A stretch of DNA of 64,000 nucleotides from Chitinophaga sancti (GTDB lineage: Bacteria; Bacteroidota; Bacteroidia; Chitinophagales; Chitinophagaceae): NCBI RefSeq assembly GCF_034424315.1, contig NZ_CP139972.1, positions 4,030,001 through 4,094,000 of the forward strand, in the 5' to 3' direction. Positions 35,409 through 46,204 of the stretch are shown here, piece by piece. Below the pieces are notes generated by a model. The model was given only the letters and a program-made list of their open reading frames with translations. It made no database searches and was not told the DNA's origin. The translations under genes and the position numbers were made by a program. Every line of letters starts with the position of its first letter. The first letter of the stretch is position 1.

Positions 35409-35969
35409 ATGTGTATGGTATCATTGTCGCCTGGTGTATTGCTTATTGCTGATCCATTTCTAAAAGATCCAAATTTTGCCCGCACTGTAATACTACTTTG
35501 TGAGCACCAAACTAATAAAGGAAGTTTCGGCTTTGTCCTCAACAAACGTTTCGATCAGCACCTGCACGATCTTGTTCCGGACATTTTGATTCCAGGTATT
35601 CCTGTGTATTACGGAGGCCCGGTTCAGATAGATACTATTCACTTCATACATCAGCAGCCTGAACTCATCAAAGGTGGTTTTGAAATCCAGAGTGGTATAT
35701 ACTGGGGTGGCGAATTTAACCAGGTAGTAAAAATGATCAATGCAGGCAAACTTGATCCAAATAAGATCCGGTTTTTCATTGGCTATTCCGGTTGGAGTAG
35801 TGGACAGCTTGAAAATGAACTAAATGAAAAAAGCTGGATACTTTCAGAGATTAACAAAGCTCTCGTCTTCGATGAAAAAGATGAAAATGTATGGAGACAG
35901 GCTTTAAAGAACCTTGGCAGCAACTTTGCCATCATGGCCAATTTCCCCATAGATCCGCTGCTGAATTAG
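35409..35969 (+). CDS. YqgE/AlgH family protein
   Basis: A 186-residue cytoplasmic protein of the UPF0301 family. The start LSPGVLLIADPFLKDPNFARTVILLCEH and the block KGSFGFVLNKRF are diagnostic, and YYGGPVQIDTIHFIHQQ and FIGYSGWSSGQLENEL follow. The biochemical role is not settled; in Pseudomonas the relative AlgH has been tied to alginate control. The ATG at 35409 is used, but one at 35415 is equally possible. It is a single gene. Confidence 0.92.
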   Translation: MCMVSLSPGVLLIADPFLKDPNFARTVILLCEHQTNKGSFGFVLNKRFDQHLHDLVPDILIPGIPVYYGGPVQIDTIHFIHQQPELIKGGFEIQSGIYWGGEFNQVVKMINAGKLDPNKIRFFIGYSGWSSGQLENELNEKSWILSEINKALVFDEKDENVWRQALKNLGSNFAIMANFPIDPLLN

Positions 35970-36415
35970 TAGCGTGTATACTGCACCGTATGCCCTATAA
36001 CAGCGGCAAATCCCTTCTTGTGGAAAAAAAATATTAAAATAATTTATATGCCTAAAGATTCAGTTCCAACGACTAACGTTGTTGGCTGGATTTTAGTATC
36101 CCTTACCAACCACTCAGGGCGAGGATATTTAAAAAAAATCAAATATCTTGCTTACGCAAAATAGTAATGTAGTCAGAGCAATCCATGTTTGGTGACCCTG
36201 TTTATCAGTATTATGATTGGAAAAATGTGAACTAAACCGAAGTATAAACACCTATGAAGGACAAACCGATACACATGTTACGTATGCCTTCCTGGATTAT
36301 AATTGAAACAACTAAAATATACATCACCTACCCTCTATTTCCGGTCAGGGGTTTGTGAAAAATGTGACAGTTATACAATTAAAAAAATCATTACATAATA
36401 TAAGATATTCATTTT
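35970..36415. other. Gene-free AT-rich region after yqgE
   Basis: About 445 bp of AT-rich sequence with no ORF that looks coding, no clear promoter pair and no strong hairpin. I see nothing else in it. Confidence 0.5.
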
Positions 36416-36530
36416 CATAGGAACAGGCCCAATTGCGGCTGTAGGATACTTGTATCCTGCGCGGCGTGGGTCCTGATTGTAAGACGCCCTGGCCAGTAAT
36501 CCTACTGCGCTCTTTAAACAGGGTAATTAT
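36416..36530. ncRNA. GC-rich structured segment, possible non-coding RNA
   Basis: A GC-rich island in an AT-rich gap. It holds several consecutive hairpins: gtaggata / tatcctgc with loop CTTG, ggcgt / acgcc, and ccctg / caggg enclosing cagta / tactg. Such nested stems suggest a folded RNA. The sequence does not show the marks of tmRNA, RNase P or the signal recognition particle RNA. Strand and function cannot be set, and no exact promoter is next to it. Confidence 0.3.
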
Positions 36531-36561
36531 TAATTAGATTGGAATAGTTAGGACAAAACGA

Positions 36562-36585
36562 AGGCCGGGTAATCCTACCCGGCCT
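36562..36585 (-). terminator. Terminator of the atpDC operon
   Basis: A perfect 10-bp stem aggccgggta / tacccggcct with loop ATCC lies 30 bp past atpC on the minus strand. The T run after it is short (CGTTTTG). Confidence 0.8.
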
Positions 36586-36614
36586 ATTTCATTTCTAGCT
36601 ATTCGCTATTTCAG

Positions 36615-36866
36615 TTATATTGCTGATGCGCCTTCTACAAGCACAGTCGCTTTATTTCTCAATACTTCCACAAAACCTCCTTCTATGTTATAGAATTCAT
36701 TCTGTGACTTATCTTTCAGCACCTTCATTCTGCCCTTGCCCAATGCGGCGATCAACGGCGCGTGATTGTTCAGCACTTCAAAAGAGCCGTCTATGCCTGG
36801 CAACTGTACGCCATACACTTCGCCGGAGTACAGTTTCTTTTCAGGTGTTAATACTTCTAATAACAT
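36615..36866 (-). CDS. atpC: ATP synthase F1, epsilon subunit
   Basis: An 83-residue subunit of the F1 central stalk. It has the N-terminal beta-sandwich (LLEVLTPEKKLYSGEV, VQLPGIDGSFEVLNNHAPLIAALGKG) and ends after it, so the usual C-terminal helical hairpin is absent. The short form is common in Bacteroidota. It lies 27 bp downstream of atpD. Without the C-terminal helices it should not act as the classical epsilon inhibitor. Confidence 0.94.
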   Translation of the reverse strand: MLLEVLTPEKKLYSGEVYGVQLPGIDGSFEVLNNHAPLIAALGKGRMKVLKDKSQNEFYNIEGGFVEVLRNKATVLVEGASAI

Positions 36867-36893
36867 ATTAAAAGTTAAGGGTGTTTAAATGAA

Positions 36894-38479
<1,586 letters not shown>

Positions 38480-38918
38480 ATACGGTGGATATTCGCACGA
38501 AATTCCCTTAAAACGTGGCTTTGCGCTAATTATGTTACACATAATTAGTATGCATTCTCAGTGTAAAAATAACAGTCAATATTCATTTGTCACGCATGAT
38601 TGTCATCATTCTTATCCACATAAATTATCATACTAATGTTAGCATTTTGGTAAAATTAAGTCACCTTTAACCTTTCAAATCCGCTGCAGCTCAGCATTTA
38701 ACTAATCCGGCACAGGATTTGATTTTATTTAATCAAGCTAAATTCTGACACCGCGAACATCCGAAATGAATGCAGCAGGCCAGCCTAAGCCAGCAATAAC
38801 ACTTGATCAACTGTTATACACTACTCATTCGTAAACTATTTAAAATCAATTGGTTCTTTCACTGCTGTAGACGTGAATCCTATACAATAAAGAATCAGCC
38901 GCCAAAAGAATTACATAT
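38480..38918. other. Divergent gap between atpD and the DUF6600-like gene
   Basis: AT-rich and free of genes. A perfect 9-bp inverted repeat ctaattatg / cataattag (loop TTACA) at 38526-38548 may be an operator. No exact -7 box is seen for the plus-strand gene at 38919. Confidence 0.45.
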
Positions 38919-40592
38919 ATGAAAAACATCACACGATATATTTCCGCAATAGCTATAGCAGCCTCTTTTGCTGCAATCCCAGGCATGTCCTGTGTCGCCG
39001 CCCGCCCTCCGCAAGACTTCCAGGTTTCCGTTGGTGGATTCTACGACGCCCTCAGCCCCTATGGCCGCTGGGTGAACTATCAGGGTTATGGCGACTGCTG
39101 GATTCCAAATGCCGGACCCGATTTCCAACCTTATGCCTCCAATGGCCACTGGGTATACACCGACTACGGTTGGACCTGGATGTCCGATTATGATTGGGGA
39201 TGGGCTCCCTTCCACTATGGTCGCTGGACATTTGACGACTATTATGGATGGATCTGGGTGCCTGGTTATGAGTGGGGACCAGCATGGGTAAGCTGGAGAA
39301 ATAGTAACGATTATTATGGTTGGGCGCCTTTAGGCCCAGGTATGACTATCGGATTAAGTGTGAATATCCCGCTTACTTACTGGTCATTCGTTCCTTGTCA
39401 ATATATTACTAATACATATGTAAGCCGCTATTATGTACCACGCAATACAAGAGTAGAAGTGTTCAACCATACAACCATCATTAATAATACCACTATTATT
39501 AATAACCGCACTTACTACCGTGGCCCGGCTACCAGAGACGTAGAACGTTATACCAGATCCAATATCCAGCCAAGACGTATCATGGATAGTGATCGCCCAG
39601 GCCGCGGATCAATAGGTAATGACCAGGTTCGTGTTTACCGTCCTAACCCAAATGACTTACGTCAGGGTCAGCAGAATAGAAATTTCTCAAGCGGTAATGG
39701 CTATAACAGGAACAACTTTGACAGACCTAATTCACCGAATAATAATAACAACATACCTAATAGAGTAGATAACAGGAATAATAATTACCCCGGCAGGGAT
39801 AATAACAATAATAGTGTACCTAACAGGGGAGATAACAGGAATAATAATAATTACCCTGGCAGAGATAATAACAATAATAGTGTACCTAACAGGGATAATA
39901 ATAACAATAACTTTCCTGGAAGAGTAGATAGAGGAAACAATAACACTTATCCTAACAGGGATAATAATAACAATAATAACATTCCTAACAGGGATAACAA
40001 TACCATCCCAAATAGGGTGGATAACAGAAACAATAATAATAACACAAACAACATTAACAATGACCGGAATGACAATCGCAATTCTGACAGGGGCTTTGAC
40101 CGGAATAACAATTCTTACAGGCCTGATCGTACCACGCCTTCAACGTCTACGCCCAATACCAGTACGCGCACGCAGGTAAATGATCAGCAACGTATCCAGC
40201 AGCAGCAAATGCAACAACAGCAGCAACAGGAACGTGCCCGTCAACAACAGCAACAGCAGGAGCAGCAACGTGCACAGCAACAACAGCAGCAGGAGCAACA
40301 GCAAAGGATACAACAACAGCAACAGGAACAACAGCAGAGAGCACAGCAACAACAACAGGAACAGCAACAACGTATCCAGCAGCAACAGCAGCAACAAAGA
40401 GCACAACAGGAACAAATGCAAAGGCAACAACAGGAACAACAGCAAAGAGCTCAACAGCAACAACAACAGGAACGTGCCCGCCAGCAGCAGGATCAACAAC
40501 AACGTGCCCAACAGCAGCAACAACAGCAACAGCAGCAGCAACAGCAGCAGCAACCACAACCTTCACGTACTGCACCACGCAGTAGAAATTAA
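38919..40592 (+). CDS. YXWGW/DUF6600-like secreted protein with Asn- and Gln-rich tail
   Basis: A 557-residue protein with an N-terminal signal peptide (ITRYISAIAIAASFAAI). Residues about 37-140 are an aromatic domain with repeated Trp/Gly/Tyr motifs (ALSPYGRWVNYQGYG, TDYGWTWMSDYDWGWAPFHYGRW, YYGWAPLGPG), the mark of the DUF6600/YXWGW families of Bacteroidota surface or periplasmic proteins. Residues about 265-405 are an Asn/Arg/Asp/Pro repeat region (for example NRDNNNNSVPNRG), and about 423-550 are nearly all Gln with Arg, Glu and Ala. The tail is prion-like in composition. The function is unknown. The repeats make the exact length sensitive to replication slippage and assembly errors. Confidence 0.8.
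   Translation: MKNITRYISAIAIAASFAAIPGMSCVAARPPQDFQVSVGGFYDALSPYGRWVNYQGYGDCWIPNAGPDFQPYASNGHWVYTDYGWTWMSDYDWGWAPFHYGRWTFDDYYGWIWVPGYEWGPAWVSWRNSNDYYGWAPLGPGMTIGLSVNIPLTYWSFVPCQYITNTYVSRYYVPRNTRVEVFNHTTIINNTTIINNRTYYRGPATRDVERYTRSNIQPRRIMDSDRPGRGSIGNDQVRVYRPNPNDLRQGQQNRNFSSGNGYNRNNFDRPNSPNNNNNIPNRVDNRNNNYPGRDNNNNSVPNRGDNRNNNNYPGRDNNNNSVPNRDNNNNNFPGRVDRGNNNTYPNRDNNNNNNIPNRDNNTIPNRVDNRNNNNNTNNINNDRNDNRNSDRGFDRNNNSYRPDRTTPSTSTPNTSTRTQVNDQQRIQQQQMQQQQQQERARQQQQQQEQQRAQQQQQQEQQQRIQQQQQEQQQRAQQQQQEQQQRIQQQQQQQRAQQEQMQRQQQEQQQRAQQQQQQERARQQQDQQQRAQQQQQQQQQQQQQQQPQPSRTAPRSRN
39718..40560 (+). repeat. Asn- and Gln-codon repeats inside the DUF6600-like gene
   Basis: Two blocks: imperfect tandem units with AATAATAACAATAA-type runs around PNR/PGR (39718-40090), then CAA/CAG-rich sequence (40180-40560). 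They create long leucine-, valine- or alanine-rich open frames on the other strand that are not genes. Confidence 0.85.
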
Positions 40593-40614
40593 AAGGTTGC
40601 ATTGCTACAAACTA

Positions 40615-41127
40615 TCAGAGACCATAAACCTCCCGATATATTTCATTGCTGACTTTTGTAAAGGTATGTTCCTGGAGGAACATACCTTTCTGCATTAATA
40701 TCAATGTTAGTGGCGCCCCACCCGCCCTGTAAGCTGGCTGTAAATAAAGTGCAGGAAATGCTCCGAAACCCAGAGCCTCATAAAAACGAATCCTTCTCTG
40801 CGCATCTATCGTACGCGGTGGCTCCGTTTCCAATACCAGCCGACCATATTTCTCAAATAATAAGGTAATCACCTTCGTACCCGTTCCACGCCCCCGCTTT
40901 ACAGGATCAATCGCAAAATGCTCTATAAACGTGAAATCCGTCAATGCCCAGCAAAATATAAATCCCACAAAATGGCCAGCCTCCCTTATCTCCAGCAACT
41001 GCAATGCCCCCTCCCGCAACAATCGCTGCTGCGCAGGCAAAGGCCGCCGCTCCGCTTCAGGAAAAGCCGCCTCATATAGTTCAATAACTTCCGGTGAAAT
41101 AATATTTTTCGGCTGGAATGATAACAT
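40615..41127 (-). CDS. GNAT-family N-acetyltransferase
   Basis: A 170-residue acetyltransferase. The acetyl-CoA site is in DPVKRGRGTGTKVITLLFEK, with the beta strands FIFCWALTDFTFIEHFAI before it and RIRFYEALGFGAF after it. The substrate is unknown. The ATG at 41125-41127 is chosen because an exact -7 box ends 4 nt before it; a 13-codon extension to 41166 is open and cannot be excluded. It is convergent with the DUF6600-like gene. Confidence 0.85.
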   Translation of the reverse strand: MLSFQPKNIISPEVIELYEAAFPEAERRPLPAQQRLLREGALQLLEIREAGHFVGFIFCWALTDFTFIEHFAIDPVKRGRGTGTKVITLLFEKYGRLVLETEPPRTIDAQRRIRFYEALGFGAFPALYLQPAYRAGGAPLTLILMQKGMFLQEHTFTKVSNEIYREVYGL

Positions 41128-41131
41128 CCCC

Positions 41132-41139
41132 CAAAGATA
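41132..41139 (-). promoter_or_regulatory. -7 box next to the GNAT start
   Basis: The minus strand reads TATCTTTG then GGGG then ATG. The exact TAnnTTTG ends 4 nt before the start codon, so the transcript would begin at or near the ATG. Confidence 0.5.
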
Positions 41140-41202
41140 AACACTTATCCGGGGTACATTTTCCATATCTTTCTTTCTAAAAACCCTCTTTTTAAACCGC
41201 CC

Positions 41203-41814
41203 CTACTTATCCGGCGTACACTTATAAGGATCCGGATTCACAGGGTCCGCTACCTTATTCACCGCCCAGCAAAAATTCATCGATTGACTCGTTACACTTA
41301 TCAATTTAATCACCACCTTCTGCCCCTTCCTGCTATCCGCCGCCCTTACTGACTTCGTTCCCTTCGCTCCTATATCACTAATCGTATACTGCTCCGTCTT
41401 AAACACATCCCCATTCCCCCTCTGATACTCCACCGACACCACCACATTATCGATCACAAACTCCGTCTGATTCTTCACTACCACATCCAGGTTCTTAATC
41501 CCTCCCAAAAAACCAGTCTTATAATCACTATTCGTGACCGCAATGAACTGCTTCCAGTTCTTTCTGTAATAAATCCGCGGATCCACAAACTGCCCCTGGC
41601 TACCCTCACGCTGCCTCACCTCCGCCCTGTCCGCTATCTGCTGCGCAGTACTACTGCTCAGATCCAATGACTGCTTTAAATGCCGGTTCTCATTAAACAA
41701 TCGCTCATTCTCCGACAATACCTGCTTCACCCGCTTCTGCTGACGGGAAAAGCTGATCACGAAAAATATTCCCAGAAAAATGATGATGACAATATAGCCT
41801 GTGTTCCTTTTCAT
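41203..41814 (-). CDS. Single-pass membrane protein of unknown function
   Basis: A 203-residue protein with one N-terminal helix (TGYIVIIIFLGIFFVISF), then a coiled-coil-like stretch (residues 27-65, VKQVLSENERLFNENRHLKQSL) and a beta-rich C-terminal domain (about 90-190) with VVVKNQTEFVIDNVVVSVEY, which recalls FxLYD-type domains that pack against membranes. I do not recognise a family. It lies 139 bp downstream of the TolC gene on the same strand. Confidence 0.65.
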   Translation of the reverse strand: MKRNTGYIVIIIFLGIFFVISFSRQQKRVKQVLSENERLFNENRHLKQSLDLSSSTAQQIADRAEVRQREGSQGQFVDPRIYYRKNWKQFIAVTNSDYKTGFLGGIKNLDVVVKNQTEFVIDNVVVSVEYQRGNGDVFKTEQYTISDIGAKGTKSVRAADSRKGQKVVIKLISVTSQSMNFCWAVNKVADPVNPDPYKCTPDK

Positions 41815-41953
41815 AACGAACTAAACAGAAAAAATAATGCCAGTACATCTACGCACCCATCTTCTTCTTAGAAATTCCCGACTTATTAAAATACATGAAG
41901 TATCATCCCTCAGAACAATTACCCAAAACCCTTACGAAACGAACACATTCCCC

Positions 41954-43414
41954 CTACTCCTTAAACCCATAATTTATCCTCTCCCTCTTCTCAAAATCAA
42001 ACAAGGTCAACAACCTCACCGTATAAAACGCATTCCAATACCCCCTCAACGCGCCAATGTACCCCGCACTCGCCTGATCCTTTTCTGTTTGCGCCAGGTT
42101 CAGATCCGTGATCGAAATCTTCCCAATCAAATACCGTTGCTTCGTAATCTCATACCTTTGCCTCGCAATCGTATCCGCCCTTGCCGCACTGCTCAACAAC
42201 TTCTGCTGTAAATTAAACTGCTGCGTCTGCAAATACACCTCCTGCTCAAAATTCCGCTCCTGCTGCTGCACATCAATCTCCACCAATTCTTTATTCGCCT
42301 TTGCCTGCCTGATCTTATTCCTCGCCTTCCCCCAATCTACTATTGGTATCGCAATCCCCACACTCAACAACTGGTTCTGCTGCAAATTCGTTCCGCTATA
42401 TGCCTGCTTCACCGTATTCCCCTGCTGTGCCTGCCCTACATTTGCAGACAAATTCAACTCATATCCATTATTCCCTCTCGCAATAGCTACCTGTTGCTCC
42501 GCCTGCAATCTTTGTCTCCTGAAAGACAACACCGCCTGCCTGTTATCCTCCGCCTGCACTAACGCTGAATCTGCCGCTACAGAAAATGAAGGTATTTTTT
42601 CCGGCAATGCCATCACCACAGCTGTATTCTTCGGCAATGTCAAAAACTGCGTCAATTGTCTGTAAGCAATCTCCTTTGCCAAACTCGCCTGCTCCAAACT
42701 ATTCCTTGCATTCAATAAATTCAGTTCTATCTGCAACAATTCATTCTCTGCTATCTTACCTAACTCATACCTCCCTTTTGAGATCTGGTACAAAGTATCC
42801 GTATTCGCTACATTCGATTTTAACACCGCTTCCTGCTGCTGTGCCGCCAATGCATCAAAGAAATACCCTGTCGCTTCCACCGCTACCCGCTCCAGGGCCT
42901 CTACATATTGCTTCTGCGATTCCTGGTATAAAAGCGGTTGTATCTTCTGATCCCATTTATATGAATTATACAATATCATCGGCTGACTATAACTAATCAT
43001 AAATGGTGCAGACAAATAACTAATATTCGTAGTCGGATTAAACAAATCATTTCTTTGCAGGTTCGTTGCCAGTGACAATGCTCCTCCCGTAAAAGGAACC
43101 ACCTGCTCCGCCACCAATCCCGCAAAACTATATGAATATTTACTTCTGCTAAAAGCATAAGTACCATCCGGTTGCCGTATACTCTCTATATTTCCCAGGA
43201 AACTGCTGGTATTACTCGCCTGCAATTTCAACTGCGGTCTCCTGCCTGCTACATAATACCTGTAAGCATACAAACTATTCAGGGCATTGCTCCTCGCCTT
43301 GTAATAAGAGGGAGATTGTTGCTGCGCCTGCATGACCACCTGCTGTAAGGATAAACGTTGTTGTGCACAAACAAATAACGGAAACAACTGTATGAAAAGT
43401 AGAATTCTAATCAT
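41954..43414 (-). CDS. TolC-family outer membrane efflux protein
   Basis: A 486-residue outer membrane channel with a signal peptide (MIRILLFIQLFPLFVCA). The two long helical repeats typical of TolC are present (residues about 30-220 and 270-450), with NVGQAQQGNTVKQAYSG between and GIAIPIVDWGKARNKIRQAKA near the second turn. It should form the exit duct of the exporter whose adaptor and permease precede it. The ATG at 43412-43414 overlaps the permease stop by 8 bp; a frame extension of 19 codons upstream is not used. Confidence 0.92.
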   Translation of the reverse strand: MIRILLFIQLFPLFVCAQQRLSLQQVVMQAQQQSPSYYKARSNALNSLYAYRYYVAGRRPQLKLQASNTSSFLGNIESIRQPDGTYAFSRSKYSYSFAGLVAEQVVPFTGGALSLATNLQRNDLFNPTTNISYLSAPFMISYSQPMILYNSYKWDQKIQPLLYQESQKQYVEALERVAVEATGYFFDALAAQQQEAVLKSNVANTDTLYQISKGRYELGKIAENELLQIELNLLNARNSLEQASLAKEIAYRQLTQFLTLPKNTAVVMALPEKIPSFSVAADSALVQAEDNRQAVLSFRRQRLQAEQQVAIARGNNGYELNLSANVGQAQQGNTVKQAYSGTNLQQNQLLSVGIAIPIVDWGKARNKIRQAKANKELVEIDVQQQERNFEQEVYLQTQQFNLQQKLLSSAARADTIARQRYEITKQRYLIGKISITDLNLAQTEKDQASAGYIGALRGYWNAFYTVRLLTLFDFEKRERINYGFKE

Positions 43415-44735
43415 GGCGTAAACATTCAATCGGGTTTTTATGAGCAGCTTTGCGGGCGGGCGAAATTCCAAAAATCAACCCCACAGCAGATGCCAGCATG
43501 AAAGAGATAAATATGGAGAAAGGTGAAATAATCGTATGTATCTCTGCCAATCGATCCACCAGGTATGCCCCCGACACACCTAATAACACACCGATAATTC
43601 CCCCGGAAAGACTGATCAACACAGATTCAAACAAAAACTGCATCACAATATCTTTCTTCTGCGCACCCAATGCCATCCTTATCCCAATCTCACGCGTACG
43701 CTCCAGCACCGAAGCCAGCATGATATTCATAATCCCGATGCCCCCTACCAGCAAGGAAATTCCCGCTATCGCACTCAATACAATATTGAACACATCCTTT
43801 GTTTTCTGCTGTTGCTTCAGCAATTGCTCAGGGATGGTCATATCAAAATCACTCACATCATTATGCCTTCTTTTCAACATCCTGTTGATTACACCAGCAG
43901 ACTTCGACAAATTATCCGCATCATTCACCTGTATCACCAACTGATCTAACTGATGAAAGATTTGTGGAGACTTATTTCTATCCTCTGAATTATCTTCTCC
44001 ATCCTTCTTTCCTAAGTACAGCGAAGGATTCTTAAACCTGACCAGCATCGTTTGTATAGGCACATAGATATCCATATTATAATCCCTGATCCCTAAGTTC
44101 TCCTTCGTCGTACTACTAATCATCTTCTCCTCCGTCACACCAATAATTTTCAACCATTGCGTACCACATTTTATCGTCTTCCCCAGCGGATCCTCTGATA
44201 TAAAAAACTTCCGCTTCACATCACTGCCTATCACACAAACACCATCTCCTTCAATCCGTTCCTTCTCATTAAACCCACTACCAGTGGTAATCCGGATATT
44301 GTTAATATCAAAAAATGCAGGCTCCACGCCCACCACTTTCAGCTTACTACTTTTACTCCCATAAATCACATCCTGCTCCAGTAACATCTCCGGGCTAATC
44401 GCCACCACCGTAGGCAGTATACGTCGTATGCTCATGGCATCTGCCAATGACAAGCCTTTCGAAAACTTTGGTTTCGACTCAGGTTCTTTTTGATCTGAAT
44501 TATTACTGGTATTGTCTTTCTTCTCCTGCGATTTTGGTTTAATCACAATGTTATTCACACCCACCAGTTTCATCTGGTTCAAAATTTCTTCCTGCGCACC
44601 TTTACCAATTGCCAGCATCGCAATCACTGCCGATACACCGAAAATGATACCCAGGGCTGTCAGGAAAGATCGCAGCCTGTTGGCCCCCAGGGAGTCAAGT
44701 GCGATATAGAGATTATTAAAATTGCGGTCTAACAT
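43407..44735 (-). CDS. MacB-type ABC exporter permease
   Basis: A 442-residue inner-membrane protein: first helix, periplasmic core (MacB_PCD type, about 45-290) and three C-terminal FtsX helices (from about 310, ISLLVGGIGIMNIMLASVLERTREIGIRMALGAQ). It lacks the N-terminal ATPase domain of E. coli MacB, so a separate ATPase must drive it, and none is adjacent. It couples force to the outer-membrane channel to export peptides, lipids or drugs. A low-complexity insert (about 64-90, KPKSQEKKDNTSNN) lies in the periplasmic part. Confidence 0.92.
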   Translation of the reverse strand: MLDRNFNNLYIALDSLGANRLRSFLTALGIIFGVSAVIAMLAIGKGAQEEILNQMKLVGVNNIVIKPKSQEKKDNTSNNSDQKEPESKPKFSKGLSLADAMSIRRILPTVVAISPEMLLEQDVIYGSKSSKLKVVGVEPAFFDINNIRITTGSGFNEKERIEGDGVCVIGSDVKRKFFISEDPLGKTIKCGTQWLKIIGVTEEKMISSTTKENLGIRDYNMDIYVPIQTMLVRFKNPSLYLGKKDGEDNSEDRNKSPQIFHQLDQLVIQVNDADNLSKSAGVINRMLKRRHNDVSDFDMTIPEQLLKQQQKTKDVFNIVLSAIAGISLLVGGIGIMNIMLASVLERTREIGIRMALGAQKKDIVMQFLFESVLISLSGGIIGVLLGVSGAYLVDRLAEIHTIISPFSIFISFMLASAVGLIFGISPARKAAHKNPIECLRHD

Positions 44736-44795
44736 AAGGACAATATTTTCCCATTCCGGCGCTCACCGGTCAATTTTTTCCTGCTACAGAATGAG

Positions 44796-46046
44796 CTATT
44801 TTAATAAATTGATTTTCTTTTCCCTGGCATTTTCAGGCACTGACAGATATACAATGTCTCCTTCTCCCAGGCCCTTTTCTACAATAACCTCATCTTCGTT
44901 GGACTTACCCAGTTTAACCTGTTGCTTCTCAATATTCCCTCCTTGTCTCGTATATACATAACTGATATTACCACTTGCAAACACCGCTTCCAATGGTATT
45001 ATCAGTTTTGCTGCAATTTCATTTACCAGGATGTTATTAGAAGTCGTCATCCCCGGCTTCAGTATAGAATCTACCCTATTCAGTTTGATCATCACCTCGA
45101 ACACTTTCGCAGTAGCACCTGGCCGGGTTTCCCCGATATTGGCCACCGTCTTCACCACCCCTTGCATCTTTACTTCAGGAAATGCATCCAGCCCCATAGT
45201 CACTTTTTGAGACTGATGTATTTTGCTGATATCAACTTCATTGATATACACTTTTGACAACATCGAAGAGAGATCTGGTAGCATGGCTACACGTGGATCC
45301 CAGGGTCTTACTACTGATCCTGTTTTCTTTTTGCCTCCGGTAGACCAGTCATTGATATACACCAGCAATCCACTCTTGCCTGACTTGATCACAAACCGAT
45401 CCCGCAAATCTTCCAGTCGTTTGATGCGCATGCTCAGTTCATCAGAATTCCGCCTGGCCTGAATCATTTTGGTAGCGGCCTGCTGCTGTTTGATCTTGTA
45501 ATTCTCCTTCATCTGCTCATGGTCACGCTTAGCTTTGTCCAGGTCAATCTCCGCCTGCCTGATAGTAGCAGGAGGTTCATACTTACTAAGTTCCAAAGCT
45601 AGTTTTTTCTGCTCCATCTGGAAGAGCAGGTTTGCCATCTGGTCACGGCTCTCACGTAAGGTGAGCGCAGTGTCCAGCGAAGTCTGGATGATTTCTGAAT
45701 TAGCCTTTTCAACTTCCAGCTGAATATCACTGATCTTTTTGTTGACAAGCGAAGGATCTAAAGTAGCGATGTAACCACCCTCCTGTACATGCGTACCTTC
45801 GGCTACCATGTCCTGGATCTTGATCTCATCATAGATCTGATTCGACTGCAAGTCATTAGGAGCAGAGATGTACACCGTATTCTCGGCTTCCAGCTCTCCT
45901 GAACAGTTGACTACATCGCGGAAATTGCCTTTCTTAACTTTAACGATAATACTATTGTCCGCAGCTTTGCCAGTCAGAAAAAAATAGGTTACCGCAATAA
46001 CAGGGATTGCAAGGGCTAAAAACAGCCATTTACGGCGTTTGAACAT
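44796..46046 (-). CDS. MacA-like periplasmic adaptor (HlyD/RND family)
   Basis: A 416-residue membrane-fusion protein with one N-terminal helix (KWLFLALAIPVIAVTYFFL). A split lipoyl domain (YIATLDPSLVNKKI and SGLLVYINDWSTGGKK) surrounds a long helical hairpin (about 95-200), followed by beta-barrel parts. It links the permease and the TolC channel. It is the first of the three genes; the permease starts 60 bp downstream. Confidence 0.92.
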   Translation of the reverse strand: MFKRRKWLFLALAIPVIAVTYFFLTGKAADNSIIVKVKKGNFRDVVNCSGELEAENTVYISAPNDLQSNQIYDEIKIQDMVAEGTHVQEGGYIATLDPSLVNKKISDIQLEVEKANSEIIQTSLDTALTLRESRDQMANLLFQMEQKKLALELSKYEPPATIRQAEIDLDKAKRDHEQMKENYKIKQQQAATKMIQARRNSDELSMRIKRLEDLRDRFVIKSGKSGLLVYINDWSTGGKKKTGSVVRPWDPRVAMLPDLSSMLSKVYINEVDISKIHQSQKVTMGLDAFPEVKMQGVVKTVANIGETRPGATAKVFEVMIKLNRVDSILKPGMTTSNNILVNEIAAKLIIPLEAVFASGNISYVYTRQGGNIEKQQVKLGKSNEDEVIVEKGLGEGDIVYLSVPENAREKKINLLK

Positions 46047-46178
46047 AGTTAATACGTGGATTAAGGGATACCTGAGTCACTAAGTTGCATACAGCTACCC
46101 TATAAAAGTATAAGGTCTTTTGAAAAATAAATGTTAAAACTGATAATTCTTCTTCCTTATTATATATTTAGCAATCGT

Positions 46179-46186
46179 TATTTTTG
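46179..46186 (+). promoter_or_regulatory. -7 box of the GNAT-like gene
   Basis: TATTTTTG matches TAnnTTTG exactly and ends 18 nt before the ATG at 46205. Confidence 0.5.
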
Positions 46187-46204
46187 CACCTCTAAATTTT
46201 CCCT

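Noticed and set aside
36416..36530. tRNA or tmRNA in the structured segment
   Set aside because: No cloverleaf, T-loop GGTTCRA or tag-peptide frame was found.
39718..40000. Regular repeats that could look like a CRISPR array
   Set aside because: Units are in frame with a coding region, imperfect and without unique spacers; no cas genes are near.
40140..40602. Two long minus-strand frames rich in Leu or in Val/Ala opposite the Gln-rich region
   Set aside because: They are mirror images of the CAA/CAG repeats, with no family likeness or start context.
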